Source: Rhytidiadelphus loreus
Lineage: Eukaryota; Streptophyta; Bryopsida; Hypnales; Hylocomiaceae
Length of the DNA: 64,000 nt
Assembly: GCA_947034895.1 (NCBI GenBank)
Contig: OX344762.1
Coordinates: 86,298,981-86,362,980, forward strand
Direction: 5' to 3'
Shown: piece after piece, positions 1 through 11,659 of the stretch
How the letters are laid out: each line of letters opens with the position of its first letter
Position numbering within the stretch: position 1 is the first letter of the stretch
Program-made: the position numbers and the translations under genes
The notes under the pieces: generated by a model
The model's input: the letters and a program-made list of their open reading frames with translations, nothing else
Told to the model about the DNA's origin: nothing
Database searches by the model: none

Positions 1-63
1 GTAAATTCCGACATAACTTTTTCATGAACTGATCATGGTCCTTCATTTCCTACTGGAATGCAG

Positions 64-1817
64 GTACCCGTACATAACAATTATCCAAAACTTCAGTCAA
101 ATGTGGGCCTTATACTGCCTCGTTCAGTTTTACTATGTCACGAAGCACGAGCTTCATGAAATTAATCCCCTAGCCAAATTTCTGTGTTTTAAGGCCGTAG
201 TCTTTGTGACATGGTGGCAAGGTGTTGTCATTGCCTTGCTCTTCGCAACTGGAGTTGCGGAGAAGTGGGTACCTGGCCATCCGTCAGGAAAGCAACTTGA
301 CGTGCTTCAGAGCAACTTGCAGGACTTCGTCATCTGTATCGAGGTAAGCAATGTACTTCAAGTAAACCTCGACATCAATCTCAGCACTGAAGTTAATGTC
401 TGCTTTCTGGATAAAATCGTCGAATCAGTTGAACGGGATCACCCTTGTTGTTGAGCATACTGTGTTTACAGTTCCATTCTGTACAGCTAGTGCTGCCGAA
501 CATTCTGTATCGATTTTCCCTCTTATAGCATGTGCCGCTGAGGGTTTCGTACACATTGTTTTCTATTTCTGATGCACATTATTATCTGACAAAAACGGTT
601 CTCTTGTTTCTACAGATGGCTGTTGCAGCGGTGGCACATATTTATGTATACCCAGCGTCTCCTTACCGGCGAGAAAACAATCGCAACTTGAACAGAATTG
701 ACTCTGTTGCGATCGATTTGGAAGAGGACATTGAAATTGTCGCTACCAGTGTAAAAGACAGCGTGAAAGACGTTGTTGTGGGTGGTGGTGAAAATGTAAG
801 TGTGTACTGCGCCGTTACGGAACCTTTCTGTGCTGTTTAGTGATGAAAATTTCTACGAACCATTGAAAGACATTCTAGTTCTCCGGCTTATGTCCTGACC
901 GTCCCTTAGAGCATGGTCGGTCAGTTGGTGCCACTCTTTTTAATTTATGTATTTACTGCAAATCATAGTTGAGCGGCTTAAGTTGTGGAATTCAGTGCGA
1001 CTGGTACTGATTTTCTGACGTGATGTGGACACATTTGCTGTGCTTGAGGTCGCCCGGAATGTGACTACTGATCAGGCTTGTGGTTTGGGTGGGGTAGATT
1101 GTGGAAGATGTCAAAATGACTGTGACACAGGCAGTCGAACCCGTTGAGTCCGGTTTCACGCACGCCAACGAAAAATTCCAGGACAACGTTTCCAAAATGA
1201 ATGACAAACTACAAGACAACGCCTCAAAAATCCAGGGCAATTTCCACAAAAATGTTTTCAATTGGAGTGGAAGGAAGAGTGAAGAAGTCATCAAGGAAGG
1301 TGAATATCTCGTGAACCGAGACAACGGAGAGGACGACGAGATAGTGCAGACCGAGGAACACCTCCTTCTTGAGCAGGACGAGAGCCCAAGAGCTCCTCAT
1401 TCTGATTCTGAATCTGGCGTCCTGAAAGAGGAAGTTTCAGGCACAACGACTAGCCGTAGTGCTAATGAGGATGTCCCAGGGGAAGAAACCATCAGTTTCA
1501 AGCAGCAGAAAGAGATGACAGACACATCTGAGAGGAAAACCACCAGCAGTCAGACCAAAGAGACGGACAACCAAGGAAGATTTAAAAAGGATGAGAGCAT
1601 GGATGTACAAGAAAAGTATGAGCTCAACAACAAAGGTGATGTGGCTAGCAAGGACACCGTAGCTCGCACGGTGGCAAGGAATGATGCAGGCCAAGTTGTA
1701 AAAGAAGACGTGACCGAGGAGCAAGAAGAACGAGACGAAAGTGGGCATCTTTTGAAGAAGGTAAAGCGAGATGACAAGGGCGAAGAAACAGAGGACCATT
1801 TGCAAGATGAAAGTTAG
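64..1817 (+). CDS. LAZ1: LAZ1-like DUF300 (TMEM184/OSTalpha-type) membrane protein, 3' part only
   Basis: Three exons are visible: 64-343, 616-795 and 1098-1817. The 5' exons lie outside the window. The first exon encodes the typical LAZ1/DUF300 segment: YPYI..., then NFSQMWALYCLVQFY, FKAVVFVTWWQGVVIALL and QDFVICIE. These are transmembrane helices of the Pfam DUF300 fold. The second exon starts with the conserved VAHIYVYPASPY helix end, then a cytosolic stretch ending in VGGGEN. The third continues VEDVKMTVTQAVEPVESGF, which matches the LAZ1 C-terminal region, followed by a long acidic, Lys/Glu-rich tail of about 190 residues. All joins keep frame (phase 0) at GT/AG sites. In Arabidopsis, LAZ1 proteins are tonoplast proteins linked to vacuole integrity, brassinosteroid signalling and programmed cell death. 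Family membership is strong. The role here is inferred from the family, and the acidic tail is not recognisable as any domain. Confidence 0.88.
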
Positions 1818-3270
1818 GGTTCCAACTGCTGGAAATGGAGGAGCAAGATTTTATCTCAACAAACTGTCAATTAGTTGCTGATAGGCGTGGCACATGAGTC
1901 ATATCGAGGAAGGACTTCTGTTTATATGTAGAGCATAGCTCTGCCTTTGGAGCACGACAACCGGAGAGAGCCAATGTATAGTCTAGTTCGTGAAGCGACA
2001 GTTTTTTCATTGATGTTTGCTGTCAATGAGGATGTCCCAGGTTTACTTGGTCCTTGTAAACAGCTCAGGTTTGTTTGCCATGTCAAGCAGGTGTAGGAGT
2101 GCAGATGATGCAGATAGTAGTGTGTGATCTATACCATGTCTTGAATGTTGTACACAGTTTTAGTTCAATTCCGCGTCTAATCCAATTTTTTAGAATTATT
2201 TGGTGCTGCTTCTTGCAGCAAATCAACCAGGCTATCCTCTCTGTGCATCATGATGAGGCAAACATGAATAGAGTCTCGAAGCTGTCAAGTTGTTTCCAAG
2301 TACAGCAACATGATTTATTGAGGGGAGACGCATGAAATTTCAATGAAGTTGAATTATGAACCGGAGCCCTATTACCTTGCGCTTTCATCCCTCCTCTTTT
2401 TACACAAAAAATGGAGGGTTAGTACACAAGTTCTACTTCATTCTACCTGCAAATTTTTTTATTCCAACAAACCAGGATTCAATCAATTCACAGAGGACTT
2501 TGACAAGGTCATGTCCCATATTCATGAAGATAGAGAACTGGAGAAGAGGGGTGCATTCAACCATTAATCGCCTTGGGTTCAAACTTGTCAATGTTTGATC
2601 AAGTATGCAAGCAACCATGCACAAAATATAAACAAGTAGCTACACTACAAGTGTCATCACACACTTTAAGTAAGGGCATGTTCAAACTTCCACAAACTCA
2701 CAATACATATAGCTTATAGCTTATGTCAATGCAAGGCCTCCTCTCCCTTTGGTCTAGAGCCAATAATGACCAAGAGAAATGAAAAGGCATCGACATAATA
2801 ATGTGGATATACAAGATAGTACATTCCATTCAACTTTATCATAACTTTAGAGGATTGGACCATCTTGTGTCCGAAGGTAGGATTACCACTTGTGAAACTG
2901 TAACCCCTACAATCAACCCAATGAATGTTGAAATATTTTGATTACTTCATCAAATTAGTATTCAATGGATCCTTCAAAGAAGATCAAGGGATACATCAAT
3001 GGAAAGAAGAAAGAATACTTTACATGAATCAATGACATCAATATTTTGGAGGAGTTGCAATTATTTATTAAAATCAATCTTACTATCTTAAATTTGATCA
3101 CAATGAAGGTTACAACATGGTGCTCACAATCATCATGGCACAAGAAAGAGACCTTGGAATGAGACAACAACTCTCTTATGAAACACTACCGCATTTTGGA
3201 GGGGTGTGGCTTCAATAAATCAGATGATGGATGTGCACACCACATGAAATTGCATATTTTCAAACCCTCC
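1818..3270. other. Convergent intergenic region between LAZ1-like and plastid-protein genes
   Basis: This is the shared 3' side of two convergent genes, so both 3' UTRs and polyadenylation sites should lie here. The sequence becomes AT-rich after about 2100. Short open frames here have no protein-like composition and no recognisable motifs. A 17-base stretch of the LAZ1 last exon (around 1464-1480) recurs at about 2027-2043 in the 3' flank. That may be chance or a small local duplication. I see no RNA gene. Confidence 0.5.
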
Positions 3271-6200
3271 CTAGGCAGTATTGATGAATCTGGCAATATC
3301 CTCCAATCCTGCTTCCTTGTAAAAGTTGGCCAACTGCTCTCGCACGTCATCCCAAGTGCAATCTACTGCAGCAAGGTCCAACAAGAAGGCTGCCTGGTCT
3401 ACTGCCACCTGTATCGATACCAACCCAATTAAAAACTTTTCCATTCAAGAGCAAACATAAATTTACTAACCCATGAGTATGGTGTGTCTTTGGTGAACAG
3501 AGTAGCTTATGCAAGGGCTGTTTCCTACTCTCAACTTGCTTCAAGTTATAAGAGTTTGACAACGAAAGAATAGTTTGCCTCTAGTCATCTACTGTAGGGA
3601 ACATTTTGACTTGCTTTGAAAGAAAGATCTCCAAGGAGGAAATTGTAAGTTATCAAAAGATTTTGGAGTATGCATTCCCCTCACAAATGACACTGCCTTA
3701 AAAGGGGACAAACGGGGTTCTAAATGCACTCACATATGTTCACAACTTGCATGGAGATGTGTATGTAAAATGACAATTTTGAATATGCAAGGAATGTTCA
3801 GTTATGATAAAGTATGTCATTAGTGAACATCATCAGGGCGTGATGAGTGTAGACCCGCAATACTTCGATAGCACAACCTAGGCACTCAAACGCATGATTA
3901 TCAAAGCAAATCTATAACATTTAAAGATGTAAAAGTGACACTGAAGCACTTTTGAAAGAATTAAAGAAGGTGGCCCAGGATGTCTTTCACACTTATTGAA
4001 ATTTGATTATCACGTTTGTATGCAAAATTCGTGTGAGATAGCACTGGAGTGATTATGAGAGTGCAAAAAAGAATTCGTGTGACTATGAGAGTGCAGAAAA
4101 GAGTTTTGAACAGGGCACATAGTTCCCTGGGACTTGGTGAGTGAACAGAGAATGTGACATTAGAGAAGGTAATATTAGTACTCGTCAGGATTATCCTCTC
4201 TAAGGACGCTTCCTCACAGAGACAAATGGGTTTCTAAATGCACTCTCACGTGTGTTTCGAAAGTGTTCATACGGAAAGTTGAAAGTTGTTCAATCAGATG
4301 TGTACACAACATGAAAAAATTTCAGGAGATACAAGGAAAGTGCAATTAATACAGTGTACCGGTAAAGAAGGTTAAGAGTATTGAGGGACGTGGACAGACC
4401 TGGGCTAGATCCTTGCCCTTGAGAAGGTCTTCTCGGCGGCCCTCATCGGAGACGCGCTCTCGCATGAACTCGATTTGCTCCTCACCCCAGCCAGCAATGC
4501 TGGCCACATCTGCATAGCTAGATCCCAATGTCCACCAAGGGGACCGCAGCGCACATCGGGCAGCGTCTTTCGCCTCCAACTTGCGTCCCACCTACAATCA
4601 CGCGCAACTCCCATTCAAAATACATGAAAGCTACTATTGCCATAAAATACACCCTTCTTACAACATTAGCACCCATCCGGTTCTGCACTAGAAAAATATC
4701 TAACCCAGAAAATCCAGCAGCTTAAACCCTACCAATTGTAACGCCATGGAAGGCAGTTTCTAAAGTAAACCCCCACACTGTAATGCAGCTAAGTTTCATT
4801 TGGAGTCTCGATTTCCTACTGGTACCAAAGCTACCAGAATTATATCATTCCTCTAGGAAATTTACTTTTTGTTATCACCAATTCACAAGCCGATCCTGCC
4901 CTTCGATCGATCCATATTACAGACAGGGGCAGAAGCCTCCCGAAAGAAGCATGTGAAAGGTCAATCTCTCACAGCAATCCAAAACCAACTCTGAACCAAA
5001 TCAGTTGTCCCGAGAATCAGCTGTCCAGTAGAAGGAAACCCGAGGTCGAGGTACTCTAGATAACCTAGCCAAACTACAATTGGCAAGGTTCACATTAAAA
5101 ACTTTGCCAATAGTAGGGTTTAGGCTTTCAACTAAGTGTATTAAGGTCCTTGCCACAAACAAATTCCTCTGCAGGATTACTTGAGTTGAATATTTCGTGA
5201 CCGATTTCATAACTACTTGCTGAAGTTCAGGCGTTAATCTTTATAGAGCTCTCAACACTAAACCCGATCGCTATTTCAGACTGCAATTACAAAAGAAGCA
5301 ACTACAGGTGCAATCCTCGATGCAACAGTTAGAGGCTAATCACAAAATTGACATTCCTCCGCTCTCAAGTATTGAAAGGAACCCCAATTCAGGACTAGAG
5401 GAGATTCGTCATTCACTCTTTACAGAACTGTCAACACATAATCCACCCAATTTCCAAATGCAATCAAAAAGTTCAATCCTTAATACTGCAAAAAAAACTT
5501 CCCATTCCCGTCTCTCAAGTGTTTGACGCAAACCCTAATTCGCAATAGCACCAATTCCGTTCAGCCTTTCACCCACCTTGAGCATCAGCTCCGCATTAAA
5601 CACAAACGGCCTCCCAAACCCCGGAAAATGCTTTTTACTCGCATAATACTCCCCTGTCACCAACGCCGAAACCTCATCCCCCTTCTCCAAATGCCTTTCC
5701 GCCAGCCTCTCAAACACATCCGGAAACAATCCCACCTTCTTCATCAAATACACATCTACGCTACTCAATTCTGACTCTCCAAACCCTCCCTTCCGATACA
5801 ACTCCCTCCCAATTTCCCCTGCACTCTCCCCCACTCGTCCTGAGCTTCCGGCCACGTCCTCTTCCACCAATGCCCTGTGAATAAACTCCTCGGGACTCTT
5901 GGCCAACAACGTAACTCCATAGCTTCGCACTCGCACTACAGGCACGTCCATTCCAACGACAGGAGTGGGCCAGCGTAAAAGAGCCGTAATGTCCCCATCT
6001 TGAGACTCGGTTAAAGGGATGGCAAGTGGGAGGATGCCCTTCCGAGTGTAAGGGGAGACTATAATCTCGCCTTGGGCTTGGAGGACGCTTAGGAGAGAGG
6101 GGAGAGAAGGGGGAGGCTCTAGGGATGCGATTTCTTTGAGAAAAGTGGCGTGCTCGGAGGGAGATGTTGTGGTGGAGGTGGCGGTGTGGCGGAGGCTGCA

Positions 6201-6299
6201 ATGGATACACGGGTATGTCCTGCGCGTGATCTTGCCGGGTAATGGAGGATGGGTGAGTGCGAGAGAGGAAGAGCGATGCAGTAAGCTCATCGCCTTCAT
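3271..6299 (-). CDS. Conserved plant protein of unknown function, predicted plastid-targeted (3 exons)
   Basis: Exons on the minus strand: 6299-5577, 4591-4400 and 3408-3271 (stop 3273-3271), giving about 350 residues. The exon 1 donor is AAG|GTGGGT. Exon 2 starts at GTGGGACGC after a TTGTAG acceptor and ends CAG|GTCTGT. Exon 3 starts after a TACAG acceptor. All joins keep frame. The N-terminus (MKAMSLLHRSSSLALTHPPLPGK...) is Ser/Thr/Arg/Pro-rich without acidic residues until about residue 48, as in a chloroplast transit peptide. The mature part has LRWPTPVVGMDVPVVRV, then GRKLEAKDAARCALRSPWWT, then a C-terminal AVDQAAFLLDLAAVDCTWDDV. It looks like a conserved plant family, but I cannot attach a name or a reaction. 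The start could also be the second ATG two codons later. Introns are about 1 kb each and carry repeat fragments. Confidence 0.72.
4022..4105. repeat. Short tandem duplication in intron 2 of the plastid-protein gene
   Basis: The phrase TATGAGAGTGCA followed by an A/G-rich run and a GTGTGA-type start occurs twice about 38 bases apart (around 4054 and 4092). A related AAATTCGTGTGAGA stretch lies just before. This looks like slippage-type duplication inside an intron, with no coding consequence. Confidence 0.5.
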
Positions 6300-6310
6300 T
6301 GTGTTTGAAA

Positions 6311-6497
6311 TTCAATGCAAGAGGGCCACTGCAATGCAAGGATTCAAATGCAATGCGAAGGATTCAAATGCAATGCGAAGGATTCAAATGCAATGCGAAG
6401 GATTCAAATGCAATGCGAAGGATTCAAATGCAATGCGAAGATTCGAATGCAAAGCAAGGATTGGAAAGCAATGGAAGGATTTGGGTGTAATGCGAAA
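6311..6497. repeat. 20-bp minisatellite, five identical units, at the 5' end of the plastid-protein gene
   Basis: The unit GATTCAAATGCAATGCGAAG is repeated exactly five times at 6341-6440. Degenerate units flank it on both sides (about 6311-6340 and 6441-6497, for example ATTCGAATGCAAAGCAAG). The array starts about 12 bases upstream of the gene-proximal ATG (6299, minus strand), so it lies in the promoter or 5' UTR. Units read in the minus direction carry CTTCGCATTGCATTTGAATC. The perfect core suggests recent expansion. Confidence 0.93.
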
Positions 6498-7193
6498 CTG
6501 CAAGAGAGAGAAGGTGATCGGGAGTGATAGAGCGAGCTGGCGAGGCTCCGAGGCTGCGAGCGGTAGTTCTCGTTTTGTTCGTTGAGCTATCCATTTCGTA
6601 GTATGAGGTCCGAAATTGCTGAACCGTTTTCACATACCGGTAAGAGCATCTCCACTCAATTACCTCAGGCCGGCTCCTCAAGCCGGCAACCCATGCAATG
6701 GGTGTATCTCTGCAAGCAGGGCCAGGGCTCCGTCAAGGTCCACTGCCGGCCGTATGAAAGGACTCCCCCAACCTGCAAAATCTTTGGCAAAAAAAAATTG
6801 GTTTGACTTTTAAACGTGGAAGGATGCAGCTCCCAATGACCAAGGTAGTCACCAAAATATTCTGATTATTCAACAAGTAGGTGGGTTCTTTGTTTCTACA
6901 GCTAACTAACTGTGAAGTCATCCATCGGACCATTTCTAAGCGTCTTTACAGGTAAAATGTGAAATGAGGACCAAATGTTTGATGAATGACTTCATTGTTC
7001 ATTGTAGAAACAAAGAATCCACCTATCAATTCAATAATTAAAGCATTTTTTATGATCATCTTAGTCATAGGGGACCGTGTCCTTCCATAATGTAGCTTCA
7101 CTAAGGGTAGCTCGAAGGCACGGGAGTCGTTTAGCAAGCCTAGCTAAATGACGCATCCATCCACCAACTTGCCATGTGTCTATTTTGCATTAG

Positions 7194-7594
7194 GTTACTC
7201 AAACTTCAAAACGGAGTGTTTAGATGCCATACCTACCTGTAAACTAAAACTCTTTATAACTTTCATCTTATTAATCAAAATGGAATGATTCAAAGCTTCC
7301 CAGGTAAATATAAATCTAAAAAAACAATTTTGAATTTTTATTTCTTAAAAAATTGATTTTTTAAAGAAGTTTTTAGGTTGCCAAAGTTGCCCAACCAACA
7401 CTGAAAAGTACATATCATGCAATAACTTTTGACCTATGTAATCAAAAGTTATGAAAATTATTGCACCTTAAAGCTACTCCTTGGGCACATGTTGTGTGAA
7501 ATTTTTAAAGAAAAAAAATAAAAACTTCATTCATAGTGAGCTACCCAAAATCACTATGTTGCCAAAAAACAATGTTTGGACTTTTAAGGGTTAA
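7194..7594. mobile_element. TTAA-ended dispersed repeat, copy 1 (homologue of 50980-51354)
   Basis: The segment shares long, clear similarity with 50980-51354 in the same orientation. Shared blocks include TTAATCAAAATGGAATGATTC, CATATCATGCAATAACTTTTGA, TCAAAAGTTATGAAAATT and a final TATGTTGCCAAAAAA. Its right end is CTTTTAAGGG followed by TTAA (7591-7594), like the TTAA-bounded elements elsewhere in the window. The left end near 7194 (TTACTCAAACTTCAAA) looks like a decayed complement of the right end (CCCCTAAACGTTCAAA in the better copy). It has no coding capacity. Confidence 0.7.
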
Positions 7595-8414
7595 AATGTA
7601 CAAAATTGATTCATGAGAGTCTATGGTCAGTCAATTTTGGATAGATCTTGAAATTCATAGTTCATTCATACAAAGTACTAAATGTATCTAGATTCATCTA
7701 TTCAAAACATCTAATGGCAATTTTTAGTTTTTTTATGATATATATTGACAATGATAAAAAAAAATTTAAATTTGTTGGATCAATTATCTGCATCATGAAC
7801 TCTAGTCTTTTGACAAAAAGATTAAAATAAAAAATGCATTGTATGGCTGTGAAATATAAATTAAATACATTGCCCAATTCAATAAATGTTTCAAATGCAA
7901 GGACATTAAAATGCAATAATGGTCTATATTGCAAACCATACTCTCTCTACAATGGCTAATGCTATCCTATACTCTCAATTCCAAAAAAAATTCAAGTATT
8001 GTGACAACTATCATTTGCATGTTTGTCAAATTGTTTTTATTTTAAATTCTATAAATGTTAATTTCCTTCAACTTTTTGTATTTGACATTTATAGAAGGAA
8101 ATTGACATTTATCGTAGTAATTCCAAATCATGTTGAACAAAACTAAGTTTTTGACATGGCTAATTTTGAAGTTGATTTTCTTTCAAATCACAACTAATTT
8201 TTTCTTCAAACTTCATGGTGGCGTGCAATATGTTGCACACTACAACTTTCATATATTTACTTTTCGACTTTGTCCATTGAAGCTTATGATATAGTTGTTT
8301 GAATGAAAACATTTCAAAATTGTACTCAAGTTTCATCAATCATTGTAGTACCCTTGTTGCAAAATTTGCAATATAGAAAGGTGTCCTATAGTGTCCCTCC
8401 CAAATGCGCAACTA

Positions 8415-8667
8415 ACCCCAAACCACCATCATTGTTTTGGGTACATCTCTAAAATCAATATGTACGTATAAGGAAGAAACCATCAATTTAGAATCCCTAC
8501 CAAGAAAAAACTTTGAACCTTCATAATTTTTGTATACCATATCCAAATGTCACATTTTTCGGTAAGTTGGAACCTCCTTTCACTTGCCAACAAGAAAATA
8601 CAATACTTCAACCAATCTAATAATAGAAACTAGGCACAATAGTCAAAAGTCGGTGGTGGTTTGGGGG
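8415..8667 (-). mobile_element. Short inverted-repeat-ended element (MITE-like), copy on minus strand
   Basis: The left end CCCCAAACCACCATC (about 8416) and right end GGTGGTGGTTTGGGGG (ending 8667) are imperfect inverted repeats, giving an element of about 250 bp. Its reverse complement aligns over most of its length with 12053-12300. The shared block TTCTTGTTGGCAAGTGAAAG then GAGGTTCCAAC is followed by GTGACATTTGGATA. No target-site duplication is obvious. Confidence 0.65.
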
Positions 8668-8913
8668 ATACACTGCCTTTTAATTCTTTGGAGCATCCCT
8701 ACAACAACTCAACAAATGGTGCAAACTCAGTGATTAGTCAGCCCAACCAAAATAAGTGCCCCACGCTAGGCATAAGGATGGACAAAAATGGGCCAGCCAC
8801 GGCCAAATGGGCTGAGTGAACAAGCAAACACAGTCTTCAAGGTACGGAGAACAAAGTTTGAGGTTGTTTTGTAGGTACCGACCCAAGCTGCTCAAAAAAG
8901 TTCAAATACAGTT

Positions 8914-8974
8914 GAAATTACATACCACATCCAACACTTTGAAAAATCATTGAAATTACATACCACATCCAAAT
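8914..8974. repeat. 22-bp direct duplication, 37 bases apart
   Basis: TGAAATTACATACCACATCC plus AA occurs twice (starting about 8915 and 8952), separated by a short CACTTTGAAAAATCAT spacer. It is a local tandem duplication in AT-rich intergenic DNA. Confidence 0.8.
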
Positions 8975-9329
8975 TTTTATTTTATTTTTAATATTCATGA
9001 TTTTTGCTTGCTAATACTAAAAAAATATCATTTTTAGGAAAAGGTGTCTACAACTATGGTAGGAGGCTCAAAAATAGTGCAGGCATTAAGAATTGCCCTA
9101 CAAAGGTGTCCAAAACAGTGCACAAGGATGTAGAAAATGGAAGTGGCTTTGAGTGCTAAGAAAGTGCCATCCCATGTGCGTGGTTTTAGGCTATTGAGCA
9201 GGTGATATGGTTCACCATCATGTAAGATTTTGCTCATAATAAAGTCCTAGATTTGGTGAGGTTTGCAAAATAGCTTTGAAATGTCAAAAAATACCAAAAA
9301 AAATTGCAAAAAACACATCTAAGGTTGAA

Positions 9330-9830
9330 CCTACTTCTACTAAAAGACTTCTCAAGCACTCATAACTTCTAGTATTGATATGAAATTTTAACTACACAAA
9401 TTAGACTAGTATGTATAACTTTTTCAACTTTTTATTTATTGGAAACAAACACTGTATGAAGAAGAAACAAGCCACCAAAGTTCACTGTAATCCAAAAATG
9501 TCAAGATTTTGAACTTTGAATTGCTCCCAAAAATTCTAAACAACTTGGATTGACATGAAAGTTTTACCACAATAACTAGATTGAAAGGGGAACATAACCC
9601 AATTTTTTATATTGAAAACTAACATTGGATGAAGGAGATACAAGCCTCCAAAGTTGTAGCCATGAAATGCAATTTGGTGGACTAAATTAAACCTATGAAA
9701 TTTGATTGACTTTCAAAAAATTAGTACATCTTGGATTGATCTAAAAATTTTACCACACAAACTAGAAAAGAGTACAAATTTCCCAACAAGTTTTATTAAA
9801 TTTGGACATCAAATGCAAAAGTTACAACAC
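9330..9830. repeat. Degenerate tandem repeat, about three units of 170-190 bp
   Basis: A phrase of the form TTGGATTGACATGAAAGTTT / TACCACA..AACTAGA / CAACTTTTTATATTGGAAAC recurs three times, starting near 9365, 9545 and 9728. The first two units also share a GATGAAG..GATACAAGCC(T/A)CCAAAGTT tail. Units differ at about a quarter of positions, so the array is old. It has no ORF or motif. Confidence 0.7.
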
Positions 9831-9932
9831 TTTGAATTGGACTTAAAACTATGTGAGGATACTTTTGGTCATTTAGGGTTTGCAATAAATTTTGATTTAC
9901 AATGGAAAGTGAATGGAATGGAAACATACAAT

Positions 9933-10025
9933 GGATCATTCTTAGACTCACTGGCTCCAATCGAAGGCATGCTTGGGATCATTCTTAAACACATTGATTC
10001 CATTCAAAGCCATGTTTTGATTCAT
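9933..10025. repeat. Tandem duplication of a ~44-bp unit
   Basis: GGATCATTCTTA(G/A)AC(T)CA..(T)GG/ATTCCA.TC.AAG.CATG occurs at about 9933 and again at 9976. The units are similar but not identical. It lies in gene-free repeat DNA. Confidence 0.6.
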
Positions 10026-11263
10026 TACAGTTGCACCTATGAGCATTAACAAAGACCAAGGCACCTCTGACTTTGGAAAATGGAATAATTTTGATTTATT
10101 TTCGCCAAAAAATGGATAGCCGTGTGATGGTGGAATCCCGCTATTGGCCAATCATGAGGTTCCTATGAGTCCTTTCGCTAGACTTAAGAACAAGCATTTC
10201 TTTTCACCCACATGGTTAGGAGATACTTTCTCTTGATTGCTTCAATTTCTTTAGTAAAGTTGCCAAGGTTTGGCGCATGTGGCTAGTACTTTTGTCATTA
10301 GAGGGGATTCAGCTCCTTTGGAGGGCTATGAATTACCCTGGGTTGGGAACAACCCCGTAGTAGTTTGCAGCTGCTGCCTGATTTGGCAAGGCAATTGCCA
10401 CATCAAATTTTTATTTTAAAAAATAAAAATAAAAACCAATTTATTGTTTCATTTTGATTTTGTTTGATTTTTTAGGGTAGATTCTACTCTACTTCATTTC
10501 CATACTATCATAAAATCGTAAACTTGAGATTTGAGATGTGGAAGTTGAAATAGTTCATAGTTGGGACTTGGGACTTACAAGTGTTTTTGAGCATAAGTAA
10601 TTTAATAGCACATTAGGAACTGTTCATAATTTTTTGAGTCCTCTTAAGTCTTGACTCTTGAGTGTTGAATTGTTGATCTTGTTAGATTTGTTGAGTGTTA
10701 TTAAACTTGTTAAATTTAATGAGTGTTGTTGAAATCAGAAATTGAAAGCATTGTTGTCTATTGAAGTTGTGGCGCATGTGCGTAACTGCTTTTCTAGTAG
10801 TTGTTTTAAACTTTCAATGATCGAAGACTAGGGTTTCAAAAAATTTAATTGTAGTGTCAGGGTTGTAGGTTAGTGACTCACTGTCCAAACTTTCAAATTG
10901 AGCAAATTATCAAAATTGAGCGCAAAGGAATAGATGAGAGTGATAATTTGATGATCATCTTTTTCTCTTTCATGATGCATCCTTGATAATTGACGAATCA
11001 ATGCATTTGCCTATTGATCCTACCTAGTTCCTATAGGTGCGTATATTATTGTTTGCAATGATTTCTTACAAGCACTACTCTTTGAACCATGAAGTTGAAG
11101 TCATGAGTTTATAAGTCTCCATGATTGTATCATCGACAAGTTGAAGTCTTGAACTTTCTTGCTTGAATTGTTTTAGTATCACTGACTTCATTTGGAATTG
11201 TGGTATAGATAAGAATTAGACGAATAGACAATTTAAAATTAAAGTTTCATATTTTGTTCTAGG

Positions 11264-11659
11264 GTGGTTGCAAGTATGTTTCCTAGATTGGCTTTGTCCC
11301 ATTACTACAATGGAGTCTCAATTTTGACCTTTGCTAGAGCAAGTAGTAGTCAAGATAGGAATACTTTGAAGGATGGAGGGACAAGCTCTCGTAGTGTAGT
11401 GCCCAATGTAGGGTCAGAGTCACCATCATTAGCAAGCACAGAGTGCACGCTTTTCTTGCTTAGTGGGGACAACCCTCATAGTATTTGCAATCAACCACAA
11501 AAACAAAAAATGCCAAGATCAAACCCAACGGTGAAGCTCTATAGACTACGACGTGGTATTTGTAGTACACCTGCTGCCAGTGGTATAGAAATTGATCGTG
11601 AAAGTGCCACTAAAGTGATTATTCTTGGAGATTTGGAATCATCCGGTGTTGTGTACTAG
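11264..11659 (+). CDS. Doubtful coding exon, unrecognised protein
   Basis: This open frame of 131 codons ends at TAG 11657-11659 and is preceded by a TTTTGTTCTAG acceptor-like site just before 11264, so it could be a last exon. Composition is Ser/Pro/Arg-rich in the middle, then PTVKLYRLRRGICSTP and SATKVIILGDLESSG. I recognise no family. It sits alone in a repeat-rich desert about 3.3 kb upstream of XEG113 and could equally be chance or a transposon remnant. Confidence 0.2.
   Translation: MVASMFPRLALSHYYNGVSILTFARASSSQDRNTLKDGGTSSRSVVPNVGSESPSLASTECTLFLLSGDNPHSICNQPQKQKMPRSNPTVKLYRLRRGICSTPAASGIEIDRESATKVIILGDLESSGVVY

Noticed and set aside
992..1805. Minus-strand open frames (110, 122 and 75 codons) over the LAZ1 last exon
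   Set aside because: They are antisense shadows of a real exon with a clear + strand family match.
10300..10410. GGGTTGGGAACAACCCC hairpin as a terminator or RNA gene
   Set aside because: It is only a 6-base stem in repeat DNA, with no cloverleaf or promoter elements nearby.
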